A stretch of 64,000 nucleotides of DNA from CAYQEC01 sp964569015. Its GTDB lineage: Bacteria > Actinomycetota > Acidimicrobiia > Spongiisociales > UBA5794. The notes beneath the pieces were generated by a model. The model was given only the letters and a program-made list of their open reading frames with translations, was not told where the DNA came from and did no database searches. The stretch spans positions 20,808 through 84,807 of the forward strand of contig CAZMSN010000004.1 of assembly GCA_964569015.1 (NCBI GenBank), read 5' to 3'. The position numbers and the translations under genes were made by a program. Shown one piece after another: positions 1 to 7,222 of the stretch (its first letter is position 1; each line of letters starts with the position of its first letter).

Positions 1-1
1 G

Positions 2-922
2 AAGGTCCGGGCACTTCAAGGGGCCGATTTCACCGTGCCCCGCGGTGCCACCGTCGGCCTGATCGGGCCCAATGGGGCGGGCAAGACGACGTCGATGCTC
101 ATCATGACCTCACTACTCGCGCGAGACGGCGGGGCGGTGCGGGTAGAGGGCATCGATCCTCAGAAGGACCCGCGGGCGGTGCGGCGCCACGTCGGGTACA
201 TGCCCGATTTCTTCGGCGTCTACGAGGGATTGCGCACCCGTGAGTACCTCGAGTTCTTCGCGGCCACCCAGAACATCCGCCCCATCGCCCGGCCGGCGGT
301 GGTCGCCGATCTGCTCGCTCTCGTCGACCTCGAGGACAAGGCCGACGCCGACGTCAACACGCTCTCACGCGGCATGAAGCAGCGCCTGTCCCTGGCTCGG
401 GCACTAGTGCACGATCCACAGCTGCTGGTGCTCGACGAGCCGGCGTCGGGGCTCGATCCGCGGGCTCGTGTTCAGCTGCGGCAGCTCATCGCCGAGCTCA
501 ATCGAATGGGCCGCACCGTCGTCATCTCGTCGCACATCCTCAGTGAGCTCGAGGGGATCTGCTCGCATCTCGCCGTGGTCGACCACGGCCGCGTGCTGGC
601 CGAGGGAAGAGTCGATGAGATACGCAGCCGGCTGTTCACGGGAGGTCGTGTGACGGTGCGCATCGACGAGGAGAACGCCGTATTGGCCGAGGAAGTGCTA
701 CGCAGTCAGAGCGAGGTGAGCGGTGTCACCGTCGAGCGCAATCTGCTGCGTCTCGAGTTCGCCGGCGACGATCTCGCTTCGGCGCGTATTCTCGCCGCTG
801 TCGTCGCGGCGGGGGTTCCCGTTATCGAATGGCGAGTCGAGGCGGCCGGTTTCGAGGAGCTGTTCCTCCATATCACCGGGAATGGAGACGGAGTGGTCGG
901 ATCGCCCGAGGTGAAGCAGTGA
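2..922 (+). CDS. ABC transporter ATP-binding protein (5' end outside window)
   Basis: This is the ATPase subunit of an ABC-2 type exporter. The frame is open from position 2, and only about 17 residues precede the Walker A motif GPNGAGKTT, so the true start lies upstream of the window. Further on are the signature region LSRGMKQRLSLARAL, Walker B LLVLDEPASGLDP and the H-loop His in ISSHILSEL. The C-terminal ~90 residues after the ATPase core are the extension typical of CcmA/NatA-like exporters. The stop overlaps the GTG of the permease gene by 4 bp, so the two are co-translated. The substrate is not indicated. Physical coupling to the MoxR/VWA genes downstream suggests an envelope-related role, which is inference. 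Confidence 0.93.
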   Translation, partial: KVRALQGADFTVPRGATVGLIGPNGAGKTTSMLIMTSLLARDGGAVRVEGIDPQKDPRAVRRHVGYMPDFFGVYEGLRTREYLEFFAATQNIRPIARPAVVADLLALVDLEDKADADVNTLSRGMKQRLSLARALVHDPQLLVLDEPASGLDPRARVQLRQLIAELNRMGRTVVISSHILSELEGICSHLAVVDHGRVLAEGRVDEIRSRLFTGGRVTVRIDEENAVLAEEVLRSQSEVSGVTVERNLLRLEFAGDDLASARILAAVVAAGVPVIEWRVEAAGFEELFLHITGNGDGVVGSPEVKQ

Positions 923-2034
923 ATCCGGTCGCCCGCCGAGAGCTCCAAGAGCGATTCCGCACGTTGCGGTCTCCGCTGCTGCTCGGCGCCTGGGTGATGG
1001 CGGCCGGCGTTCTCACCTTCCTCGCCTACGTCTACGCCAGGAGCACCGCAGAGAGCAGCCTGTCGTCGCTCGGCTACTCCAGTCTCGGCTCGCTGTTCGC
1101 GTCCGCCTCGATGGGACGGTTCATCCTCCACTCGGTACTGCTCGGGCTCCTCACCGCGGTGGTGTTCGTCGTGCCTGGACAGGCCGCCGTCACGATCGTC
1201 GGCGAGCGGGAACGCCAGACGCTGCCGTTGCTCCAGGTGAGCCAGCTCAGCGCGTGGGGCATCGTCGCCGGCAAGCTGATGTCGTCGTTGGCCTTCATCC
1301 TCCTCCTCCTGATCGCCACCGTGCCGCTCTTGGTGATTCCCGTGCTGCTCGGCGGGGTGACCGTCGCAAACGCCCTTTCCGGGATGGGCATGGTCATCGG
1401 CACCGCCGTGACGGTCGGCGCCTTGTCGATGTGGATCTCGGCCCGCGCCAAGAGCGTGCAGGGAGCGGTGCTCGGCTCGTACCTGGTGGCGGTGGCGCTG
1501 GTCATCGGCACGCTCGCGCTGGTGCTGGCCGAGGTGCTTCTCGTCGGGCCGGATCCGGAGGACCTGGGCCCGACGAGGATCGTGGCGGGAGCGCCCCGCG
1601 ACGCGGGCCGGGAGCTCTACAGTGCCTGGCTCAACCCCTACCTCGGCCTGGTCGATGCCTCGTCGAACGTCCTCGACTTCCGGCCCGACGTCGTTGACTC
1701 ACCGTACACGCCCTTCTGGCAAGTGCTAGTGAAACGCCAGGGATATGCTGCGCAGAGCATCAACGACCTCTACAGCGAGTGGGGCGCCGTCGACGTTGTC
1801 CCGGGGAGATCTGTGATGATCGAAGGGGAGTTCGGAATGCGGTCCACGGGTCTCACCTCCTCCACTGCGACGAGCCGCTCCGTGGCGCCGATCCGGGGTG
1901 CGCTGTGGGTGAGGACGCTGGTATTCGAAGCGGTGCTGACGCTGCTGGCGTTGTTCGCCGCGAGGCGCCACATCAAGGTGCCACGTCGGCGCATGCGCAT
2001 ACTCCGGAGAAAGGACGTCTCCCTTGCCTCCTGA
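919..2034 (+). CDS. ABC-2 type transporter permease
   Basis: A 371-residue membrane subunit that pairs with the preceding ATPase. The GTG at 919 is chosen because it overlaps the upstream stop (GTGA) and has GAGG 7 nt before it. The protein starts MNPVARRELQERF, a short cytoplasmic helix, followed by about six hydrophobic segments (roughly residues 22-42, 80-100, 130-152, 162-182, 190-215 and a last one near 335-355) with a long extracytoplasmic loop before the last. This is the topology of ABC-2 permeases with a split membrane domain. The C-terminus is basic (RRHIKVPRRRMRILRRK). The last 11 bases overlap the next gene. Confidence 0.85.
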   Translation: MNPVARRELQERFRTLRSPLLLGAWVMAAGVLTFLAYVYARSTAESSLSSLGYSSLGSLFASASMGRFILHSVLLGLLTAVVFVVPGQAAVTIVGERERQTLPLLQVSQLSAWGIVAGKLMSSLAFILLLLIATVPLLVIPVLLGGVTVANALSGMGMVIGTAVTVGALSMWISARAKSVQGAVLGSYLVAVALVIGTLALVLAEVLLVGPDPEDLGPTRIVAGAPRDAGRELYSAWLNPYLGLVDASSNVLDFRPDVVDSPYTPFWQVLVKRQGYAAQSINDLYSEWGAVDVVPGRSVMIEGEFGMRSTGLTSSTATSRSVAPIRGALWVRTLVFEAVLTLLALFAARRHIKVPRRRMRILRRKDVSLAS

Positions 2035-3589
2035 GCCGATTCGCTTGCTGATCTCGGCGGCCCGCCGCCGTATGGTGATGGCGCGCGTGTTGCAGTGGAG
2101 CGTGGCCGCCATCGGTGCCGCGGCTGCTGCGGGAGCACTCCTTCTCGGCCTCGCTCGCCGCCAGGTGCTTCCGTGGGCGGAAGAGGCAGTGGTGGTGATC
2201 GCTCTGGTCGCCGTCGTCGTCGCCGTGGTGGCGAGTGTGCTCTCTCGTCCCAGCGATTCCGCCGCGGCACTGGCGGTGGACCAGCGGCTCGGCGGCAAGG
2301 ATCAGCTCAGCACCACGCTCGAGCTCTCCCGCCGCGCGACGCACAACGAGCTCGACGAGCGCCAGATCCGCCGCAGCGCGGCGTGGGCGGAAGGCCGCAG
2401 CCTCGAGGGATTCGGGTCGATCCTGCCGAGGGGGAAACTCGTCGCTCTTGCTCTGCTGGCGATCGGCGCGTCCCTGTTGTTGGCCATCCCTCGCTCGCCG
2501 GCCGACGCCCGGCAGGAGGAACGGGCGGAGATCGCCGCGATCGTGGACGCCGCTGCCGATGATCTGGAGGCCGCTGCCGCCGAGGCGGAAACCGAAGAGA
2601 TGGCCGACGAGTTGCGGTGGGCGGCCGAGGAGCTGCGGCGGGCGGAGAGTCTCGACGACGCGATTCGGCAGCTCGGGGAAACCCGCCAGCAGCTCGCCGA
2701 GCAGGACGATCCCCAGGCCCTGGCTCTCAAGACGGCGCTCGGAGGCCTGGACGAGCGCCTGCGGCAGGATCCCATCGCCGCAGGCGACGACGCCGTGTCA
2801 CAGTTGAGCCAGCTCCGTGAGACGGCAGATTCGCTCTCGGCCGAGCAACGAGACGCGGCAGCCGCCACGCTCGAAGAGCTCGCCGGTCAGCTCGACGCGG
2901 CAGCTCCCGATCTCGCCGGCGCGCTGGCCGGGGCGGCGGAGGCGGTTTCCAGTGAGGGCGACCCCAGCGCGGCTCTGGACCGGGTGCTCGATGAGCTCGA
3001 GGCCGCCGGGGAGCGGGTGGCTTCCGCCGAGGACTTGGCCGACGCCCGCTCCGCGGTCCGCTCTGCCCAAGAGGAGCTCGGCGAGGCGCGCGAGCAACGA
3101 GAAGCGGGAGACGGCGAGGGTCAGGGGCAAGGTCAGGGACAGGGACAGGGGCAGGGGCAAGGGCAAGGGCAGGGGCAGGGGCAAGGGCAGGGGCAAGGGC
3201 AGGGGCAAGGGCAGGGTGGCGGAGGAGGCGGGTCCGGCACCGGAGCGGACAATCCGAATCCCGTGAGCGGCGGGACGGGGTCCAACAACAACCTCGGCCT
3301 GGGCCAGGGCGATGACGACATCGTCCGCGATCCCGAGCGTGGCCAGATCCTCGATCCCGCCGGGTACGAGCAGGGAGAAGAGGAGCGGGTCGACTTCTCG
3401 ACCAGTGACCCCACAGGAGAAGTGCAGGGGAGGACCACCGGCGACGGGCTACGCAACGTCCCGTTGGTGCCCTACACAGAGCGCATCGCCGAGTACCAAT
3501 CGCAGGCACTCGATGCGCTCGACAGGATGTCGGTCCCCGGCAGCCTGCAGGACATCGTACGCGACTACTTCACGGAGCTCGGTTCATGA
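2024..3589 (+). CDS. membrane-anchored coiled-coil protein with (Gly-Gln)16 tract
   Basis: A 521-residue protein of unassigned function, starting at TTG 2024 inside the end of the permease gene. Two hydrophobic helices (about 22-43 and 52-74) and a third (about 137-156) are followed by ~200 residues rich in Ala/Glu/Leu heptads, probably a coiled coil. Then come sixteen Gly-Gln dipeptides (residues 366-397), a Gly/Ser/Asn-rich linker, and a conserved-looking tail with YTERIAEYQSQALDALDRM and a final amphipathic YF-containing helix. Similar proteins with low-complexity Gln/Gly linkers occur beside MoxR/DUF58 genes. The stop overlaps the moxR start (ATGA). A structural partner of the MoxR complex is an inference. 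Confidence 0.8.
   Translation: MPPEPIRLLISAARRRMVMARVLQWSVAAIGAAAAAGALLLGLARRQVLPWAEEAVVVIALVAVVVAVVASVLSRPSDSAAALAVDQRLGGKDQLSTTLELSRRATHNELDERQIRRSAAWAEGRSLEGFGSILPRGKLVALALLAIGASLLLAIPRSPADARQEERAEIAAIVDAAADDLEAAAAEAETEEMADELRWAAEELRRAESLDDAIRQLGETRQQLAEQDDPQALALKTALGGLDERLRQDPIAAGDDAVSQLSQLRETADSLSAEQRDAAAATLEELAGQLDAAAPDLAGALAGAAEAVSSEGDPSAALDRVLDELEAAGERVASAEDLADARSAVRSAQEELGEAREQREAGDGEGQGQGQGQGQGQGQGQGQGQGQGQGQGQGQGQGGGGGGSGTGADNPNPVSGGTGSNNNLGLGQGDDDIVRDPERGQILDPAGYEQGEEERVDFSTSDPTGEVQGRTTGDGLRNVPLVPYTERIAEYQSQALDALDRMSVPGSLQDIVRDYFTELGS
3119..3214 (+). repeat. hexanucleotide tandem repeat GGNCAR x16, encoding (Gly-Gln)16
   Basis: Sixteen consecutive in-frame copies of a 6-bp unit (mostly GGGCAG/GGGCAA) encode alternating Gly and Gln. 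The third positions vary between G and A, so this is a degenerate repeat and not a perfect microsatellite, but copy number could still change by slippage without a frameshift. Confidence 0.97.
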
Positions 3590-4554
3590 CACCAGAGGAA
3601 TTCGCCGGCCAAGTTGACGCCATCGAACGTGAGATCGCCGAGGTGATCGTCGGCCAGACTGAGCTGGTGCGCGCCGTGATGCTCGGTCTCCTTTGTGAGG
3701 GGCACGTGCTCCTCGAGGGGGTGCCCGGTCTCGGCAAGACACTGCTGCTACGCACACTCGGCGAGGCGCTGTCGGTCGCCTTTGGGCGAGTCCAGTTCAC
3801 GCCGGATCTCATGCCGGCGGACATCGTGGGCACCAATGTGCTCCGGGAAGGCGGGTTCCGTTTCCACGAAGGTCCGGTGTTCGCCAACGTCGTGCTCGCC
3901 GATGAGATCAACCGGGCGACTCCGAAGACCCAGTCCGCCCTCCTCGAAGCCATGCAGGAACGGCGGGTCACCTTGGGCGGCACCTCCCACGATCTGCCGC
4001 GACCGTTCTTTGTGATGGCCACTCAGAATCCCCTCGAGATGGAAGGCACCTATCCGCTGCCGGAGGCCCAGCTCGACCGGTTCCTGTTCAAGGTCATGGT
4101 GCCGTTCCCGTCGACCGATGACATGGTGGAGATCCTCCAGCGGACCACCGGCGAGGCGACTCCGGTGGTCTCATCGCTGGCCGGAGTGGATGAGCTCCTC
4201 GCCATGGTGGAGATGGTGCGGCGCGTCCCGGCCGCCACTCACTTGCTGCGCCACGCGGCGACCCTGGTGGCGGCGACCCACCCGGAGCGGGAGGGGGCCC
4301 TCGACGGTGTGCGCCAGTACGTGCGATACGGAGCGAGCCCGCGCGGTGCCCAGGCGATGGTGCTGGGAGGCAAGGCGCTGGCTCTCGTGGAGGGCCGCCT
4401 CAACCTCTCGGGTGACGACGTACGAACGGTGGCGGCTCTGGCCCTCAGGCACCGTCTCGTGCTCGGTTACGAAGCAGTGGCGGACGGGGTCACCTCCGAC
4501 GACGTGATCGAAGAGATACTCGCTGCTCACCCCGCGCCGCTGCCCGAGGACTGA
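3586..4554 (+). CDS. moxR: MoxR-family AAA+ ATPase
   Basis: A 322-residue AAA+ ATPase of the MoxR group, chaperone-like ATPases that work with VWA-domain proteins. Walker A GVPGLGKT is at residues 45-52, Walker B VVLADEINRA near 102-111, sensor 1 in FFVMATQNP and the arginine-finger region in LPEAQLDRF. The C-terminal lid domain carries GASPRGAQAMV, typical of the family. ATG at 3586 overlaps the upstream stop, and the gene's own stop overlaps the ATG of the DUF58 gene. MoxR followed by DUF58 and VWA proteins is a conserved arrangement, which supports the assignment. Confidence 0.96.
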   Translation: MTPEEFAGQVDAIEREIAEVIVGQTELVRAVMLGLLCEGHVLLEGVPGLGKTLLLRTLGEALSVAFGRVQFTPDLMPADIVGTNVLREGGFRFHEGPVFANVVLADEINRATPKTQSALLEAMQERRVTLGGTSHDLPRPFFVMATQNPLEMEGTYPLPEAQLDRFLFKVMVPFPSTDDMVEILQRTTGEATPVVSSLAGVDELLAMVEMVRRVPAATHLLRHAATLVAATHPEREGALDGVRQYVRYGASPRGAQAMVLGGKALALVEGRLNLSGDDVRTVAALALRHRLVLGYEAVADGVTSDDVIEEILAAHPAPLPED

Positions 4555-5420
4555 TGCTCCTCGACGCCGAGCTGCGGGGCCGCCTCGAACGTCTGGCTCT
4601 CATCGGCACCCGCCGGGTGCGGGGGGTGTGGAGCGGCCGCCACCGCTCGGTACGTCTCGGAGAGAGCCTCGATTTCGCCGACTACCGGGAGTATCACCCC
4701 GGGGACGATTTCCGGCGCATCGACTACAACCTGTGGGCTCGGCTCGGTGTGGTCCTGGTGAGGCTGTTCGAAGCCGAGGACGAGATGCCGCTGCGGGTCG
4801 TCATCGATACGTCGGCCTCGATGGGTTTTGGGGAGAAATTCGAAACGGCGCGGCGTCTCGCTGCCATGATCGCCTACCTCGGCCTGGCGTCGGGCGAACG
4901 CGTGCGGCTCGTCACCGTGCCTGCCCCGGGACGTCCGGCGTTACAGGGGCCGTGGGCGCGACACATCGGAGCCTGGCGGCGCCTCGAGTCGTGGCTCGAG
5001 GGTCTCGAGCCCGAGGGCGGCACCGACTTGCCCGCGGCGGCCCGCATGATGGCAGCGCCCGGTGCCCACCGCGGCCCGGTGGTGCTCGTCAGCGATCTGC
5101 TCGCTCCCGGGTGGGAGCAGGCGGTCGACCTGCTCGGTACCGTCGGGGGAGGCGTGGTTGTCCACGTGTTGAGCCCGGCCGAGCTGGATCCCGATTTCAC
5201 AGGTGATCTGACGCTGCGCGACGCCGAGACCAAGGCGGAGGTCCCGGTGTCGGTGAGCGACGCCGCCGTGGCTCGCTACCGGCAGCGCATGGATGCGTTC
5301 CAGGCAGATGCCGCCCGCCGGGCTCGGCGGGTGCGCATGGAGTACATCAGGGTTCTCGCCCGGCCCGAGGCACTGGAGGGAGCCCTTCGCGAGCTGGTGG
5401 CAGCGGGGGTGGTGCGGTGA
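4554..5420 (+). CDS. DUF58 domain protein (VWA-like fold)
   Basis: A 288-residue soluble protein. The conserved DUF58 stretch GESLDFADYREYHPGDDFRRIDY is near residues 38-60, followed by a VWA-like core with VVIDTSASMGFG (MIDAS-type Asp-x-Ser-x-Ser). DUF58 proteins are the usual direct neighbours of MoxR and are thought to be its clients or adaptors. The start and stop codons overlap both neighbours by 1-4 bp, so it belongs to the same translationally coupled operon. No signal peptide or membrane helix is visible. Confidence 0.93.
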   Translation: MLLDAELRGRLERLALIGTRRVRGVWSGRHRSVRLGESLDFADYREYHPGDDFRRIDYNLWARLGVVLVRLFEAEDEMPLRVVIDTSASMGFGEKFETARRLAAMIAYLGLASGERVRLVTVPAPGRPALQGPWARHIGAWRRLESWLEGLEPEGGTDLPAAARMMAAPGAHRGPVVLVSDLLAPGWEQAVDLLGTVGGGVVVHVLSPAELDPDFTGDLTLRDAETKAEVPVSVSDAAVARYRQRMDAFQADAARRARRVRMEYIRVLARPEALEGALRELVAAGVVR

Positions 5421-7222
5421 GCCTGCTCGCCCCGGCGGCTCTCGGGCTCCTCGCGTTGTCGATTCCCCTCGTGGTCCTCTACATGCTGCGATCCCGCCGG
5501 CAACGGCTGGTGGTGTCGAGCGTGCGGCTGTGGGAAGGCGAGGAGGAGTACGTCTCCGCAGCGCTCCCGTGGCAGCGGCTCAAGATCACCGCTGCCCTGC
5601 TCCTTCAGCTCCTGACGCTGGCCGCGTTCGCTCTGCTGCTGGCGCGGCCCTTCTATCAGGAGGCGACGCCGCTCGGCCCTCACACCGTTGTCGTCATCGA
5701 CACCTCCGGCTCGATGGCCCTGGCCGGGAGACTCGAGGCCGCCAAGTCCGAGGCTCGCTCGCTGGTCGTCGATGTCTCCGAGGCACAGCTCGTTTCCCTC
5801 ATCGAAGCCGGTCCGCGTGCCCGGGTGCTGGCTGCCTTCGCCCGCGATCCGAATGAGCTGCGTTCCCAGATCGACGCCCTCGTAGTCAGCGGCGGCGTCG
5901 AGGATCTCGACGGGGCGCTGCGCTTGGCGCGGGGGCTGGCGACCCCCGATCGTGCCACGTCGATCTTGCTGCTCACCGACGGCGGCATCGAAGGCATGGT
6001 GGCCGAGCCAATCGGGAACGCTCGACATCTGCTGTTCGATGACGTCGAAGACAACGTGGCGATCACGGCCTTCGGGGCCGGAGCCCCCGGTGAAGGCGTT
6101 GCCCGGCTCTTCCTCGAAGTCACCAGCTTCTCTGCCTCGTCGACGACTGCTGAGGTGGAGACGCGGGTCGACGGCCTCCAGGTGGGCACGACGTCCATCA
6201 GGCTTGAACCGGGTCAGCGTGCCCAGAGATACGTGCCGGTCGACGCCGGACCCGGCCAGGTGGTCGAAGCTGAGATCCTCGCCAATTCCGACGGCAATCC
6301 CCTCGATGACGAGGCGGCGGCCGTGCTCGGGGCGAACACCTACCTCACGATTGCGGTGATGGGTGAGGGATCTCCGTTTCTCGACGCGCTCGTGGCCTCG
6401 CTCTCGGGATTCGGCCCCGCGGCGGGGACCTCGCCGGATTTGGTCATTCGCGACGGCGGCTCGGCCGCCGAGGTCGATCGTCCCACCTGGCTCATCGCCC
6501 CCGTGGAGCCGCCGCCGGGCGTCACGATCACCGGGCGCCTGGAGAACCCGGTGGTGACCTACCAACGTTCCGGGGAGCCCTTGCTCGACGGCCTCGACCT
6601 CTCCGAGCTGATGATCGCTGAGGCCGACATCGTGCAAGCGCGGGGGTGGCTGCCGCTGGTACAGGCAGGAGACGTTCCCCTGGTGCTACTCGGCGAGGTC
6701 GCCGGTCATCGAGTGGTGTACTTCACATTCGACCTCGTTCGCTCCAATCTCCCTCTCCAGGTGTCGTTCCCGATCTTGGGAGCGAGGATCATCGAGTGGC
6801 TCGGTGGGGGGCAGGTGAGCACCGCGGCAACGGCGATCGCGGGAGCGCCGATCCCGCTCGCGCCGCCAGCCGGATCGCGGACTCAGATCACGATGCCCGA
6901 TGGTGGGAAGCGAGAGCTGGACGGCAACGTGATCGAGTTCCTCGACACCGGCCAGCCGGGCATCTACACCGTTGCCTACGTTGCCGAGGACGGTGCTACA
7001 ACGGGTGGATTCGTGGCAGCCAGGCAGTTCGCCGCCGCCGAGGCAGCAGGATCGAGCCGTCGCATCGCCACGGTCTCCGATGAGGTCGGTGAGCTGGAGG
7101 AGACAACTCTGCTCAGGGAATGGGCGCCCCTGATCCTCGCCCTGATCCTGGGATTGGTCCTGATCGAGTGGTGGGTGGCGTTCGGTCGCCCGCTGCCGCG
7201 ATTCAGAAAGGCCGAAGCATGA
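5417..7222 (+). CDS. BatA-like membrane protein with VWA domain
   Basis: A 601-residue inner-membrane protein. An N-terminal BatA-type region with two helices (about 5-24 and 57-76) is followed by a VWA domain with an intact MIDAS (Asp95, Ser97, Ser99 in VVVIDTSGSM), a ~300-residue extracytoplasmic beta-rich part, and a final helix near 577-593. The hallmark N-terminal LLALSIPLVVLYMLRSRR matches aerotolerance (Bat) proteins. GTG 5417 overlaps the DUF58 stop. It likely forms a metal-dependent adhesion or assembly complex with the following VWA protein under MoxR control; the process served is not indicated. Confidence 0.9.
   Translation: MSLLAPAALGLLALSIPLVVLYMLRSRRQRLVVSSVRLWEGEEEYVSAALPWQRLKITAALLLQLLTLAAFALLLARPFYQEATPLGPHTVVVIDTSGSMALAGRLEAAKSEARSLVVDVSEAQLVSLIEAGPRARVLAAFARDPNELRSQIDALVVSGGVEDLDGALRLARGLATPDRATSILLLTDGGIEGMVAEPIGNARHLLFDDVEDNVAITAFGAGAPGEGVARLFLEVTSFSASSTTAEVETRVDGLQVGTTSIRLEPGQRAQRYVPVDAGPGQVVEAEILANSDGNPLDDEAAAVLGANTYLTIAVMGEGSPFLDALVASLSGFGPAAGTSPDLVIRDGGSAAEVDRPTWLIAPVEPPPGVTITGRLENPVVTYQRSGEPLLDGLDLSELMIAEADIVQARGWLPLVQAGDVPLVLLGEVAGHRVVYFTFDLVRSNLPLQVSFPILGARIIEWLGGGQVSTAATAIAGAPIPLAPPAGSRTQITMPDGGKRELDGNVIEFLDTGQPGIYTVAYVAEDGATTGGFVAARQFAAAEAAGSSRRIATVSDEVGELEETTLLREWAPLILALILGLVLIEWWVAFGRPLPRFRKAEA

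Noticed and set aside
3119..3214. Repeat array considered as a CRISPR
   Set aside because: The 6-bp period is continuous and in frame inside a coding gene; there are no spacers.
5276..6637. A 453-codon minus-strand frame opposite the BatA-like gene
   Set aside because: The plus-strand protein has MIDAS and membrane helices and overlaps its neighbours precisely; the antisense frame has no recognisable domain.
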